This document shows positions 11,191 to 23,144 of a DNA stretch of 64,000 nucleotides, piece after piece; within the stretch, counting starts at the first letter, position 1; each line of letters begins with the position of its first letter. The DNA comes from Erinaceus europaeus. Lineage: Eukaryota; Chordata; Mammalia; Eulipotyphla; Erinaceidae. Location of the stretch: the NCBI RefSeq assembly GCF_950295315.1, contig NC_080180.1, positions 65,877,092 through 65,941,091 on the forward strand. Reading direction: 5' to 3'. The notes under the pieces are model-generated. The model was not told where the DNA came from. It was given only the letters and a program-made list of their open reading frames with translations, and did not search any database. Both the position numbers and the translations under genes were made by a program.

Positions 11191-11464
11191 TGTAAAAAAT
11201 ATTTATTTATTTCCTTTTTTTGCCCTTGTCATTTTATTGTTGTAGTTATTATTGATGTCGTTGTTGTTGGATAGGACAGAGAGAAATGGAGAGAGGAGGG
11301 GAAGACAGAGGGGGAGAGAAAGACAGACACCTGCGGACCTGCTTCACCGCCTGTGAAGCGACTCCACTGCAGTTGGGGAGCCGGGGGCTCGAACCGGGAT
11401 CCTTACGCCGGTCCTTGTGCTTTGTGACATGTGTGCTTAACCTGCTGCGCTACCGCCCGACCCC
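11191..11464 (-). repeat. SINE family A with 11-bp TSD
   Basis: CTAAAATGACT at 11180-11190 repeats at 11465-11475. The element is close to the family consensus: GGATAGGACAGAGAGAAATG, GGGGGCTCGAACCGGGATCC and a CCTGCTGCGCTACCGCCCGA head complement. This suggests a fairly young insertion. Confidence 0.93.
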
Positions 11465-11479
11465 CTAAAATGACTGTAT

Positions 11480-12150
11480 GATCATGTTTCCAAGAATACC
11501 TGCCTCTGTCTTTTAACTTAATTAATTACTCAGATGAGATCAGGCGTGTTCAGGGTGGCATGGTTGTTCACTGACTTATTAGTCAGTTAGTTAGATAGCT
11601 CTTAGATTCTAGCCTGTATAAATCTGAGAGAAAGGGTCAGGTTCTTTAAATACACATTGACTGTGTTGTATGCGATTCAAAGTCTGCATTGAAAAAGTGA
11701 TGAGGTTTGTGCTTAGGACACTGCATAGAGGGCACATGACCCCATGTATGAGGACCTGGTTTCATGCTCCATAATATAACCATAGATGTACTTACACGCT
11801 ACAAATCTCTATGGTTCCCTGGTAATTCATATCAGATAGTCTTAATGCATTTTACTTTGTGTTCCCATTAAATTCCTTTAATTTCTTATGTTGTTGCCTA
11901 AGTAAACATCTTCCAACTTGAGTAGTGATAAATCACTCAGCGCCAGGTCTCCCTCCAATGCGATTCCTTTATGTTTAAGCAAGGCAGAATATATTGATCT
12001 CACTTCTTAGTAAGATGCTGGGATAGTATGGCTCTTTAGGAAAAGGATGCTTAGTTTGGACTTATAATCATAGCTGGTTCTGTGTAAGATTAATAAGCTT
12101 GTTTCTGAATATTTCAAAAATCTATTTTGTCCTTACTAACTCTGCATTTT
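11480..12150. other. Mostly unique non-coding stretch
   Basis: A possible worn SINE fragment lies at about 11695-11775 (GCACATGACCCCATG...GAGGACCTGGTTTCATGC). Nothing else is recognised. Confidence 0.35.
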
Positions 12151-12154
12151 TCAC

Positions 12155-12295
12155 ACAGAAAGGTAGAGACAGAGGGAATGACAGTACATCATTGAGTTAC
12201 CAGGGCAACTGGATCCAGGCTTTCAGCTGGGTCATGCGTATGGCAAAGCCCCACACTGTCCAGGTGAACTATCAGCCGGAGTTTCTAGGTGTTTT
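12155..12295 (-). repeat. Degenerate SINE family E
   Basis: AGGTAGAGACAGAGGGAATG, GGGTCATGCGTATGGCAAAG and CACTGTCCAGGTGAACTATC keep the minus-strand E order with many substitutions. The 121-codon frame at 12099-12464 reads through this remnant and is not taken as a gene. Confidence 0.5.
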
Positions 12296-12930
12296 CCAGT
12301 GTCTATGCCACTCTATATCAACATTCCAACACGCTGCCATTCCTGCCCAGAAAGAAGTGGTAAGTAAGACAAGTGAATTGCTGTGGCAGAGGGTAAGTAG
12401 CTTCCATCAATATGTGGCTTCTAGTACCAATTTCACCTGTGGACTTCATTACCTAGTAGTATGATCTATCACCTAATGTGTATTGTGACAATCCTCTCTC
12501 TATTCACTCTGTCTACTGTGTACCCACTCCCATAAAATGTACCTTTCATTTCAAATTGTTAAATGAATTTTCTAAAGTGTTTTACAAAGAACATGATATC
12601 ATCAAACACAATGATAATCTTGCATTTTTTCTTTGTCTCTAACTAATGGCTATTTGTCCTAGAATACTGTTGAATATTGATATGTGTAATAGACACTCTG
12701 TATTGTGCATAAAATTCATGTTTCTGATAATTCTACATTATAAGAAATGCTGATGTTTTCCTTATACTTTATGTTTAATTTACATAAAGAAATAATTGTC
12801 CTGTCTACTTTATTAAGTCTTTATCTGAAATGTGTGCTGGATCTTATCAAGTGAGTTTCTGGCACTTGTTGAGGTGATTATAATTTTATCACCATTAGTT
12901 TTCTAACAGTGAATTATACAAAGGATATTC
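12296..12930. other. Unique AT-rich non-coding stretch
   Basis: No gene or repeat recognised. Confidence 0.4.
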
Positions 12931-12934
12931 CTCA

Positions 12935-13258
12935 GGGGCTAGGCTGTGGTGCAGTCTGTTTGTTCACATAGTACTAAGCACAAGGACCAGAGCTAGGGAC
13001 TGGGTTTGAACCCCCTGCTCCCCTCTGCAGGATGGGTACTTCATTAGCAGTGAAGCAGGTCTGCATGTGTCTCTCTTTATCTCTCCCTATAGATTCCCCT
13101 CCTCCTCTCTCAATTTACCTCTGTCCTGTCCAATAAAAATTGTAAAAAGGCTGCCAGGAGCATTGGATTCATAGTACTGGCACTGAGTCCCAATGATAAC
13201 TCTGGAAGCAAAATAAATAAATAAGTAAATTATTAATTAATTAATTAATTAATTAAAG
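12935..13258 (+). repeat. Composite SINE family B with extra 3' module
   Basis: The B head and body (12935-13140; CTGGGTTTGAACCCCCTGCT, GTGAAGCAGGTCTGCATGTG) are followed by a second module at about 13148-13218 (GGAGCATTGGATTCATAGTA, GGCACTGAGTCCC, ACTCTGGAAGC). It ends in AATAAATAAATAAG and (AATT)n. The module recurs in reverse at 52025-52090 and 56137-56215. Confidence 0.75.
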
Positions 13259-13261
13259 ATA

Positions 13262-13504
13262 TTTTTTCAATCTGGAGAATCCCCACAAGGTTTGAAATGG
13301 ACCTTCCATATGACCCAGTAATTCCTCTCCTAGGGATATATTCTCAGGACTCCATAACACCCAACCAAAAAGATATATTCATAGTAGCACAATTCACAAT
13401 AGCCCAAACCTGGAAACAACCCAGGTGCCCAACAACAGATGAGTGGCTGAGTAAGTTGTGGTCTAGATACACCATGGAACACTACTCATCTATGAAGAAT
13501 AATG
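13262..13504 (+). pseudogene. LINE-1 ORF2 C-terminal fragment, 5' half
   Basis: The frame reads YDPVIPLLGIYSQD, then IAQTWKQPRCPTTDEW, then YTMEHYSSMKN. This is the conserved region just before the end of L1 ORF2, downstream of reverse transcriptase. The frame breaks at 13504 because another element inserted there. The missing end of the protein resumes at 15304. The copy is 5'-truncated and cannot make a working protein. Confidence 0.9.
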
Positions 13505-15303
13505 TCACACTGTAAAGCATTGTGCACTTTTGATTTAAGGTATGTTTTCCCCTAACTTATGGATATGTGTACATACCCATGGGCCATGGTCAATATCTAG
13601 GATTTGAGGTTTGTTGAGAAGTGTACCACCCAAAATGGAATTAAGGGGTCCTATGAGCTAGGAAAGATCTCACCGGAGAAAAGAAGCTGAAAAGTTGGCA
13701 TTCCATGCGCAAGGTCTCTGGACACAGTATGAAGTGAAGCATGCCAAGGTGGTACTGGTGGCATTGATTAGCTTGGGATCAGCAGGTGCAGTGTCAGTTG
13801 GTATAACTTGAGAGAAGCATGCAGGAAAGTGAGCCCCACCCTAGAGGTCTCAGGACTGGGAGAAATACGGGCTTTATAGAGAAAGGAGAAGGCTCCTACT
13901 CTCTTAGGGTTTAAGAAGGCAATAGTTAGTTATAGGTATACCCAAATTATTTGGCAATTGAGTTCATTTTGAGAATTACATTGTTAGGATTTTCTGTGGC
14001 ATACAAGACCTCACCATAATTTATGTTCTCTTATGCTATTTATATATATATTGTAGCTTCTCTTCTCCCTGGTCTCAGCTTTCCAGTAAGTCAATAAATG
14101 TAGCAAGCAAGGAGAAAGACCTAAAAAAGACACCATAGAGTACCAAATCAAATATTTTCTATTTAGACCTAGATACCTTCCTCACCTACCTCCTACTGCA
14201 TGTCCCTCAATCACCCCAAAGCAAAAATTATCAGACAAAGAAAGAACTCCCATCACCTGGGCCCCTAGTCAGGGAGTCCTGGGATTCCCACACAGACATA
14301 GTGGTCCTGGACCTCTAGTGGATCCCTCTCTCCACTGTCACTGGCCATCTCCATCAGGAAAAACACAATGGGCCCCTTTGTGGGCCCCTATAGGACCTTG
14401 CCCTCAATGTGGATCAACAAGGGTGGGGAATGTTCCATTCTCCGAAGGGAGGTTGGACAACATACTCTAGCTACCCCCTGAATAAGATGGTCCTGAAATT
14501 AGTGCAGCCTAGAATGTTCCTAGCCATGACCACAGAATGCCAGATCAGACCTACAGAGATGCAGAGGTTACATAGGCTCCTGTGCTGACTATGGGCCCCA
14601 GATGAAACTAGTGGGATTTAAAGGTAACAATATTTATAGACTTCCCCCATATTTGGGAGCTACTCTCTTCCCTGATCCAGCTTTCTAGTCCTTTTTCCAA
14701 CTATGACACCATTTCTACAGACAATAGCTTAGGTCACCTGTATGTTAGATGTCAAGCTCAGGCAAAAACTAGTTATGTCATGGGCCCCTTGGAATATATC
14801 TAAAATAGACCCACTAGCTTTTTCCAAAATGAACACCCCAAATATTCATCTGCAGTATTCTTGTCTTTAGGTTCATGATTAGCCATCAATTTATTCTGCT
14901 TTATATCTTAAATATCTTTATATCTGCATATATCTTTTTCCAGCCACCAGGTTCCAGACGTTATAATGATACCAGACTGACTTTTCTGGGCAGAAGACCC
15001 CATCATTGTGTACCTGCCTCCCCAGATCCCTACCCAACTAGGGAAAGAGAGAGGCTGGGAGTATGGATCCACTTGTTAACTCTCATGTTCAGTGGGGATG
15101 AAATTACAGAAGCCAGACCCTTCCACCTTCTGCACCCCACAATGACCCTGTGTCCATACTCTCAGAGGGATAAAGAATAGAGAAGCTTCAAAGGAGTGAA
15201 TTGGATATGGAGTTCTGGTGGTAGGAATTGTGTGGAATTTTACCTCTCTTATCCTATGGTCTTGTCAATACTTTAATTTTATAAATAATAATAATAATAA
15301 AAA
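13505..15303 (+). mobile_element. LT18: 1.8-kb L1-tailed retroposon, longest copy
   Basis: This insertion interrupts the L1 ORF2 fragment and is flanked by AAGAATAATG at 13495-13504 and 15304-15313. It ends in TTATAAATAATAATAATAAT and a short A run, as expected for target-primed reverse transcription. The last ~60 bp (GGAGTTCTGGTGGTAGGAAT, then TTATCCTATGG) resemble the 3' UTR of local L1 copies. Internally, CTTCTCTTCTCCCTGG...AGCTTTCCAG (about 14058-14093) is echoed by CTACTCTCTTCCCTGATCC (14661). No frame exceeds 101 codons and no protein motif is recognisable. It may be a non-autonomous retroposon or a long L1 3' UTR. I know no name for it. Confidence 0.8.
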
Positions 15304-15660
15304 AAGAATAATGAACCCACCTACTCTGACCCATCTTGGATGGAGCTAGAAGGAATCAGGTTAAGTGAGCTAAGTCAGAATGAGAAAGACAAGTATGGGT
15401 TGACTCCACTCATAAACAGAAATTGAGAAAGAAGAACAGACAGTGAAAAAACAACAAAGTAGATTTTTTTTTTGACCGTTTGGAGTATTGCACCAAAGTA
15501 AAAAACTCTGAGAGGGGGAAAAGGGTATATTTTTAGCTTCACTATAGGGGGTTGGGGTGGGGACACAGAACTTTGGTGACAGGAATGGTGTTAATATACA
15601 CTCCTATTAACTAATAATCTTATAAATCACTATTTAATCAATATGTGAAGGGAAAATTAA
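15304..15660 (+). pseudogene. LINE-1 ORF2 end and 3' UTR, 3' half
   Basis: Continues the fragment broken at 13504. The frame reads NNEPTYSDPSWMELEG, then LSELSQNEKDKYG, then reaches the stop, which is the usual ORF2 end. The 3' UTR follows with TTTGGTGACAGGAATGGTG and AAATCACTATTTAATCA, ending in A-rich DNA near 15665. Confidence 0.85.
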
Positions 15661-15665
15661 ATTAA

Positions 15666-16080
15666 AACATCAAACCTTTTTATGCCTAGACCCCAGTTCT
15701 GAATAATATATTCCTTCAGTCCAAGAACTTCAGGTTTCAAATTAGTAACCTGATTAAATTTTAACAGTGGGCTCAAAATTTTAATGTATTTCTAAAATTT
15801 CTTGAATGAATTCAATTTAAATCAATTAACTATTAGTCTGGAACTACGTATCTTGAATGTATCTGATTACATCTTACTGCTCTTTATTTTATTTTACATT
15901 ATGTTAGGAGATAAAAACTAGTTCTCTGTATTCAGGCAAATATAGATGGTTTTAAGTCCTTGAATACATTAAATTTTTATTACACATTATTTTGTACAGA
16001 GTTCCTGGTTGGGGATGACATGAAAAGAAAGTTACCATCTTCATCGGTTAGTTAATTGGTCATCACACGGATTTCACTAC
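15666..16080. other. Unique AT-rich non-coding stretch
   Basis: Nothing recognised beyond AT-rich sequence after the L1 tail. Confidence 0.4.
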
Positions 16081-16084
16081 CCAG

Positions 16085-16134
16085 GCTGACATTTTCAGAT
16101 ATAAATGCAGAGAAAGAGAGTAAGAGGAAGAGAA

Positions 16135-16171
<37 letters not shown>

Positions 16172-16200
16172 CTGACCACAGTGCCAAAGTCCAAGACAAC
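16085..16200 (-). repeat. SINE family E remnant with (GA)n
   Basis: AGAAAGACAGAGAGAGAGAG (GA tract about 16135-16170) is followed by CTGACCACAGTGCCAAAGTC. It is preceded by a worn ACTACCCAGGCTGACATTTT. Order and composition fit a minus E copy that is diverged or rearranged. Confidence 0.4.
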
Positions 16201-16744
16201 CTAAACACATTCACCAAATCATCTGTCTTGCTGGCCTCCAGTTGCTCCTCTCTAATATCTTGCCCAAGCTATTTTAACTCTCCATCACACCTGACTTGAG
16301 TAGCTATTACATCTGATTTGATGTTTGTTCTCTGATTCCTCTACTGATACTCCTTCATATGAGACTATCTTTACGTTAACTGTTATATTTTCTTTCTCCA
16401 TCTTACTGAATACAAATTAACTTGAACTGGCATATTTATTTTTCTGTATTTACTAGATATTATTATTTTACTTTATAACTGGAAGTGTAGGATTATTTCT
16501 ATTCCATTTTACTGTTTTTTTTTTTTTCCTACTCTATGTCTCTGTTTGTTTTTTTTATAAAAATACATTATTTTTCTTGGTGCTCAAATATTTCTATTTT
16601 TAACCTTAGCTTATTTTTCCCTTTTATTTCTATTCCATGCTTGACTCCGTGCTTTCTTGAGTTCTCAATTGTTGTCTTAGTTTATCTATGTTTATTTTTC
16701 TTTTCTTTTTATGTTGCAGATTTTTGTTCTTTCCCCTGTTTTTT
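16201..16744. other. Pyrimidine- and T-rich non-coding stretch
   Basis: Long T-rich runs make hydrophobic-looking frames, such as 16536-16943, which runs on into an LTR. No gene is supported. Confidence 0.5.
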
Positions 16745-16750
16745 GTATTA

Positions 16751-17361
16751 TGTGGGTAGTGCTGGGCAAAGCTCTGGAAGGCCTGCCTTGTCCACCCCAA
16801 GCCCACCACTCCGTTGGCCACCAGAGAGGTGTCGTAGAGGAGGGGAACAGGCCGAGGCGGGGGCAAGCACAGAGTGCAGAATCTGGACACCACGGCAGAG
16901 GACAGTGTATTTATTGGGCTTCATGGGGTTATTTTTATACTAGAGCAAGCAGGCAGAGAGGAGGAAGTGTTGCTTGGACCAATCACTTTATAGGTCTATA
17001 TCCTGAAGTGGGAACAAGCGGGGGACAGGGAAGTTGTGGCTTTACCAGGAACTGGGATGGGGCAAAGGCTGATGCAATCTCAAAGATCAAGCTCTTTGTG
17101 ACTTGAGGAATCTCCACAGCCTTTAGCCTGCAGGAAATGGAATCCTAACTGTGGTCTGTGCAGCAGTTTCGGTTAACAGCTCTGCCCTCAGGCCAGGTGC
17201 AGAATGCTGGCAACAAGGCCTTCTGAGGAGAGGGAGGAGGGGCAGGGAGGCTTTCTGGGTGCACTCCTACTGGTCTCAGAGAGATGATCAGATGGGGTGT
17301 CAGCCCTGCTCGACCTGCCATATCCCCACAGGAAAGGAATCCTGTATGTATTAACCTTTCA
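16751..17361 (-). mobile_element. Probable solo LTR of an endogenous retrovirus
   Basis: On the minus strand the segment runs from TG (17361) to CA (16751). A TATAAA-type box is at 16988-16993 and an AATAAA signal at 16910-16915, in the order expected for U3-R-U5. Flanks GTATTA (16745-16750) and CTATTA (17362-17367) match at five of six bases. No internal viral genes are present. Boundaries are the least certain part. Confidence 0.55.
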
Positions 17362-17367
17362 CTATTA

Positions 17368-17830
17368 TGTATGACCCCAGGAATGAATTTTGGAGTGGCA
17401 ATGGAGGAAAAATAAACATGTCTAATCATGACCTGAGATGCTAGAACCTAAAAAAAAAAAACAATTTTCTCAGAAACAATTTATTTATTTGTTTTTTCCA
17501 AAACTGTACTTCTTGCTATGGGATTTTTCTCAGCTGTGAGAAGGCTCTCAGCATTTATGTGTCCTCTATCACAAAAAAAGAAAAGAGAAAAAGAAAAAAA
17601 ATTCACAAAGCTCTGCATGTTGTGGGCTTTCTGCTTTATTTATGATTTTGTTTTTGATCTACAATTTACTTATTTATCTCTCTTTCTTCAGCTGGCAGTC
17701 ACTGAAATCTGCTGCTCTCTGCCCTGATCTCACAAATGCCCACTGAGAGCAGCTTCTTTTAATTAGACTGTGCTATGTTCATCCTCACTGGAGAGAACTA
17801 AGCCTTTCCTGAAGTCTATCTTCCAAAATA
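17368..17830. other. Unique non-coding stretch
   Basis: A-rich and T-rich DNA with no recognised gene or repeat. Confidence 0.4.
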
Positions 17831-17834
17831 ATGC

Positions 17835-17930
17835 TTGAGGTGGGAATGATGTGGAACTATAATCCTGCTACCTCATAATTTTCTAAATCAATATTAAATC
17901 ACTAATAAAATAAAAAAACAGGAAATATTA
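17835..17930 (+). repeat. LINE-1 3' UTR terminal fragment
   Basis: GGTGGGAATGATGTGGAACT and AAATCACTAATAAAATAAAA match the last part of the L1 3' UTR at 40985-41155. It is a very short 5'-truncated insertion. Confidence 0.7.
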
Positions 17931-17934
17931 AATT

Positions 17935-19795
17935 TATGCCAAGATAAATACATAGACATAGTGTGAGAACTATGGCTATAAAGTATAAAGCATGTCTGAT
18001 AAATAATTATAAACTTCAGAGAGCAGAAAACTCCATATGTATTTTACTTGCAGGGGTTATCTTGCTTAATTATTTTTAAATAAAATCAATAAATTTAAGG
18101 TGGAGCTGAAAACAGATGGAAAGGAGGTCGAGTACCCCAATATCTTATGGTGGAGCCAGATGGTAAGTTGGTGGAGGTATGGTGTGTTGACACCTAACAT
18201 GAGGAGATAAAACTCTACATATATGATAGCAATAGTCTTAGAAACTGTAATTTCCCAGTAGAATGACTTAAAATAAAAGTAAATCAAAGCAAGAAGTACC
18301 TATCACAAGGGCAGTGTATGGCTTATTTCTGTAACATCTCACCATTCCTACATCCATTAACAGCTGACAACATGTATAATTTCCTGTGATGATTCAATGA
18401 ACAACCCAGGACTATGGTTTCATTTGCTCTATACTGCCTATTAACTATTCTTAAGGATAATAATCTGCAGGGAATTTCTTGTGCTCTGAAAATGTCTAAG
18501 ATCTGCCCTTACTAAATGCTGCATTTTATTAACTTAAAAAAAAAAAAATCACGACTGGCAGTATTGACGTCTAGAAAAACCCACTCCTACCCCAGGGGCT
18601 TCAGTATCTCCTTCCTCAGCTCAACATCTTCTCTTGATGGGTTCCACAATGTCATTTCATGAATGTTGGATAACGATTCAGGAATGCTGGAGGTTCTGAT
18701 CTCATTTACAGTTGTTTCTCTGATTTTATTCTGTGCTGTAAAACAATGCACCAGACACCATGTTAATGAGAGCGGCCATTTAAAACAGGAGAAGCTAAAG
18801 TCAGATCTCATTTTACAAATCTTAGCTTTGTGGTAGAGGGTAGAAAATACTAACAACAGATAAAATGTTTAATTTCTAAGAGCCCAAACATTTGACCATC
18901 AAAAGTGAATCTCCATTTTAGGAGAGAAATCTCTTACCTGTAAGGAACCTTTCTGTAAGGGCAATGACTGTCTCTGTTTCTAATTTCTGTCTGGTCTCCT
19001 TAATCCAACGTAGAAAGATCTCTATCAGGTTTTATTGCACTGTGAATACAGCCAACATATTCCAATTATTGAATCAGAGTCCGACTGAAGGTATTGTTTT
19101 CTGTGGAGCACCCATCAGCTATTTTGCAGCACTGATGCACCCTGTCAAGCGCACTCAAATTTCTAGTTCTCTTCCTTGTCCTGGCCTGAGACAGGAGGCT
19201 CTCTCAAGAGGAATCCGGTCTTCACGCACACTTGCATTTGCCAGCTCATCTCTCCATTTGTTGACTTTGTCTAGAGTTCAGTAAGAGACAGCGAAGACAC
19301 TATTTCCGCTGCAGTTACGGTGCTCCATGTTTCTCACATGATTCAGCACCAGCTAATGTCATGCTTCCCAGCAAAGGGTTTACAGATGGAATGTCACTCT
19401 GGAAATGAGATCCAGCCTCCAGGATGACTCACCTTTGTCTACTGGTAGAAACATACTACACCCAATATGCACCCCGCTCCCTCCCTCTGATTTCTCACTT
19501 AGGGCTAAAACAGCTGCAGGCTGAATTTGGCAGAAAATAGATCTCCATGTGGAGCTCTCTGGGTATCAGTCTGCTAGGAGTAATGGATTACATACACCTC
19601 TGAAGCATGTACTTTTCACCCAGAGTGCTTTGCACTGACTCACGTTGACTGGGCTTGATGACCAGATAGGATCTCTCCTGAGATAGTGAACCTCATTGAA
19701 TTTTAACCAGATTGTTTTTTCAAGTGCAATTTTCCATGAAATAATCAAGTGCTTGGAGGAGTTGATTGAAAATATTCAAACACAGTTTTCTTCTT
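17935..19795. other. Unique non-coding stretch
   Basis: About 1.9 kb without a repeat I recognise. Frames of 60-106 codons occur on both strands with no motif, and splice-bounded exons cannot be argued for. This and 19940-21030 form the longest repeat-poor part of the window and would be a reasonable place to look for conserved non-coding DNA. Confidence 0.4.
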
Positions 19796-19799
19796 AGAT

Positions 19800-19935
19800 T
19801 TATAACAGGTGGAGGACATAGTGGGGGTTGTATTGTTATGTGGAAAACTGGGAAATGTTATGCATGTAAAAACTATTGTATTTACTGTCGACTGTAAACT
19901 TTAATCCCCCAGTCAAAAATTAATTTTAAAAAGAC
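19800..19935 (+). repeat. LINE-1 3' UTR terminal fragment
   Basis: GACATAGTGGGGGTTGTATT, AACTGGGAAATGTTATGCAT and AAACTTTAATCCCCCAGTC are the plus-strand counterpart of the L1 tail at 6815-6935. Confidence 0.75.
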
Positions 19936-19939
19936 TTAT

Positions 19940-21030
19940 AACATTTAGCTGGTGGAGAGAAAGCATAAAGTCAAAGGTTATTTCTGGTTCTTGTAGAAAA
20001 TCAAGGAGATATTCCCTAGTAAGAAATAATCAGGCTATGAGTTGACAAGGTTTACAAAAACCTCTATCATGTCAATAGCTTGGTGAGGAGAGAGAGTGAA
20101 AATGAACATGTAATAAGATAAATATTCCTATAGGCAGGATAGTTAGAGCTAACGCATTTTTGTCATTACATATTTTCGACACATTCTGAAATAGAGCCTC
20201 AAACAGCAGGAAGAATTTGTTTTTATATCCTCTTAAATCATTTCTTATTATCTCTTGGCAGCCCATGCAAGACCAATAGACACAGAGTTCTCAATTCGGC
20301 AAACAGCAGGCATTTTGCTTAGGATTTTCAGTGCATAATTAATGGGTCAGTTCTAAACACAAAGCAGACTCAGTCTGTATTATTAAATGACAGTTCTGAA
20401 TGACAGGTGTTTCACTGCTGCCTAACACCTCTAATCATTCTTGGCTTGAGGCTTTAATGCCTGAAACTACATATAATGACAGTCCCCATTGTGAAAATGC
20501 CACAGAGACGTTAGCCGGTGCAGGCATATTTGCAAAGACAGCAGAAAATAGTGCAAAAAAAAAAAAATCAGTGTATTTCTAAATTATTTGCCTAGACTAC
20601 GTTTTGTAGCAGGATAAAGAGATTGTGAAGTTCTGAAAGGAAACTAATTTCCTTATCCTGGAGTTAGTAGAGAAAAGAGTTGAAACGGTCTCTTTCAAGT
20701 CATGTTAGTGACAAAATGATGTGTGTTTTCAATTCTGGGGAACACACACACGTATTTAACTTCATGAAATAAGCTGAGTGTGGGCCACGGCAGAGCACCT
20801 GGGAACAGGAGCAGACGTGGGCAGGAGCGCCAGTCTTCAGCATCCTCCAATTCTCTCTCTTCTTTGCGCTCCTCCCTTATTTCCTTCCTTTTCCAATTTC
20901 AGTTGATCCATTTCTGAATTCCACCTCCACTTCACTTTGTAACCTACATTTAGAAATATGTTGTTGGAAGTTTGTTTTAGTATATCCCATTAAATAAGTG
21001 GAATAATAAAGAAGAATGAAATAGAGTAAT
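19940..21030. other. Unique non-coding stretch
   Basis: No interspersed repeat or gene recognised. Confidence 0.4.
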
Positions 21031-21039
21031 CATCCAGAC

Positions 21040-21156
21040 TGCATATGCAGGGTGGCACAATGGCTGTGTGGGACAATGTCCTGCTTTTCATGCATACTGT
21101 CCAGCTGCCAGCCTGGCCTCTGCTGCAATGAATGAGCTTCAGTGCTGTGGACTCCA

Positions 21157-21196
<40 letters not shown>

Positions 21197-21235
21197 CATC
21201 TCTCTCTCTCTCTCTAGCTCCACCTCTATCAATAA
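21040..21235 (+). repeat. SINE family E with (CT)n
   Basis: Head-like GGGTGGCACAATGGCTGTGT, GAGCTTCAGTGCTGTGGACT, then a CT microsatellite (about 21156-21216) and a short A-rich end. Confidence 0.65.
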
Positions 21236-21304
21236 ATGAAAAGGGGAAAGAAAAGATAACCAAATGGCTAGAAATGTGTGTAAGTAGGATTGACAGGAAA
21301 GTTC

Positions 21305-21440
21305 CTTTGGAAGCATGCTTGTTTTGTCAGGCATGTCCCAGGTTCAAGCCACTCAGTTAATGGAGGCTTTAGCACTGTGGACTCTCTCTCCCTTGTCTGT
21401 TGCTATGACTCTGACTCTCTCTTCATATTTGTAAAATTCA
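21305..21440 (+). repeat. Degenerate SINE family E
   Basis: GCATGTCCCAGGTTCAAGCC, GAGGCTTTAGCACTGTGGAC and a weak CTCTCTC body keep the E order in a worn copy just downstream of a better one. Confidence 0.45.
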
Positions 21441-22935
21441 GCCCTATGAGAAGTGAATCTCCAGCAGTGACAAATGTATGAATATAATGTAATTCAATCA
21501 TAACATTATTGGTTTAGCCTGTATTGTCATAGACTTCATATTTGGTCTATATTTGGTGAATCAAATATACATGGCAGGAATTATTACAGAACTGAATTAT
21601 TTCAAAGCAAAAATGTGGGGGCTATCTGGTTATGTCTACTTCCATCAACATAGACGTGGAGCTGAGCTTTACTGTGTATACATTGCCACATTATGGGGTG
21701 CGGACATATTTACCAAGGCCACTTCAGACATAGTGGTATGAAAGTCACACTGAGTTCACAAACATAAAATATAATAAGATTAGGAATTAGTAATGCATGA
21801 CCCATTGGTGGTGTTCATTGTAGATCAGTTAATACAGTAAAGTAAAAGGAATAGTAATCATAGTTTGAAAGAGTGCATTCTTTCACTTTGAACTAAAGAC
21901 GTAGTAAAATACAACCCTTATATAAAATTTAAAAAGTGTTGTCTGTACGAGATTGGCTTGCGGCTCTGCACCTGATTAACTAGATCATCCTCTGTCAGCA
22001 ACACTTTCCAGTGAAAACACAAATCCTGTGTGAGTGAGTTCTTCCTGCTGTAGTTATAATGTGCTTCTTTTATTCTGTGGTGTCTCTCTATGTGGAGAAT
22101 ACTTATTTTCAAGTCCCCAAATGTGGAAGGAAAAAAAAAAAAGTCCTCTTGGATTCTTAACATGTGTATTTCAAAGATTTAATAGCCAATCATTGCATTT
22201 GTGTAATCCTTGGGGGGAAAAAAAAAAAAAGCACTATAGGTCATAGTATTTTGAAGTACTGTTCCATCCATCGTCTTTGGAATTTCTATTTTGCGAACTG
22301 AGCAGAGATCAGCAATAGGGAGAGAAATATGACCTCTTCTCCCATGGAACGAAATGATCAAAAGTATAGATGCGAGCCAAGAGAGAGCACTTGGGTGCAT
22401 CTTCAATGTTCAACTTGACTGAAGGAATAACTTCCCTTTGGTTTCCCGCCTGGTTTCTGGAGACACTAATTCTCAGCTCGGATGATTATCTCACACTCCA
22501 GTGGCTTTGGTGCCTTCGTATAATCATCTGCTGTGAACTTTCTCTGCTCTTCACAGATACGCTGTAGGGAAGAGAGCAGTCATAAAGGATGAAAAGCTAT
22601 AAAGGGCTACAGCCAGCTCCATCATAATAGCTACTATTGAGATTTCAAACAAACTCCCACAAATTGTATTTGAAGCACAGTTTCTAAAAGAATGCAGATT
22701 GGCAGTCTGAGAAGAACTCTACAGAGCTGTCCTACCCCTGCTTTCGGGAGATAAGTTTATTGGTCCTTTGTGGTCAAATAGGTGGGTCAAAGGCCAACTA
22801 GGTCTTGGCTTCCTCAATGACAATTGTGATTTCCTTAATGTGTGATAAAGGGGGATGAAAAAGTCTAATGCTGGAAAAGACTGTGCAAATACAATTCCCC
22901 ATAGAGCTTCCTAAATAGTATAGGTGAAGATATTC
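21441..22935. other. Unique non-coding stretch
   Basis: No repeat or gene recognised across about 1.5 kb apart from A runs at 22130 and 22219. Confidence 0.4.
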
Positions 22936-22951
22936 AAGAAAATTTCTTCCT

Positions 22952-23127
22952 TGTAGTCCGGCAGGTGGCACAGTGGATAAAGCATTGGATTCTCAAGCAC
23001 GAGGTCCTGAATTCGATCCCCAAAAGCACATGTGCCACAGTGATGTCTGGGTCTTTCTCTCTCCACCTATGTTTTTCATTAATAAATAAATAAAATCTAA
23101 AAAAAAAGAAGTTATTAAAAAAAAAAG
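22952..23127 (+). repeat. SINE family C with 16-bp TSD
   Basis: The head GGCAGGTGGCACAGTGGATA, the anticodon-side text GCATTGGATTCTCAAGCACG and the B-box-like GAATTCGATCCCCA look strongly tRNA-like. GTGATGTCTGGGTC and an AATAAATAAATAAAATC tail follow. AAGAAAATTTCTTCCT (22936-22951) and AAGAAAATATCTTCCT (23128-23143) flank it. Confidence 0.88.
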
Positions 23128-23144
23128 AAGAAAATATCTTCCTA

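Noticed and set aside
12099..12464. 121-codon frame as a possible exon or small gene
   Set aside because: Its middle is a degenerate minus-strand SINE E (GCAAAG...CCAGGTGAACTATC), so the frame is chance read-through.
16536..16943. 135-codon hydrophobic frame as a possible membrane protein
   Set aside because: The hydrophobicity comes from T-rich DNA, and the C-terminal third reads into an LTR.
17935..21030. A host gene exon in the longest repeat-poor stretch
   Set aside because: No frame with family resemblance or with flanking splice signals could be argued from sequence alone.
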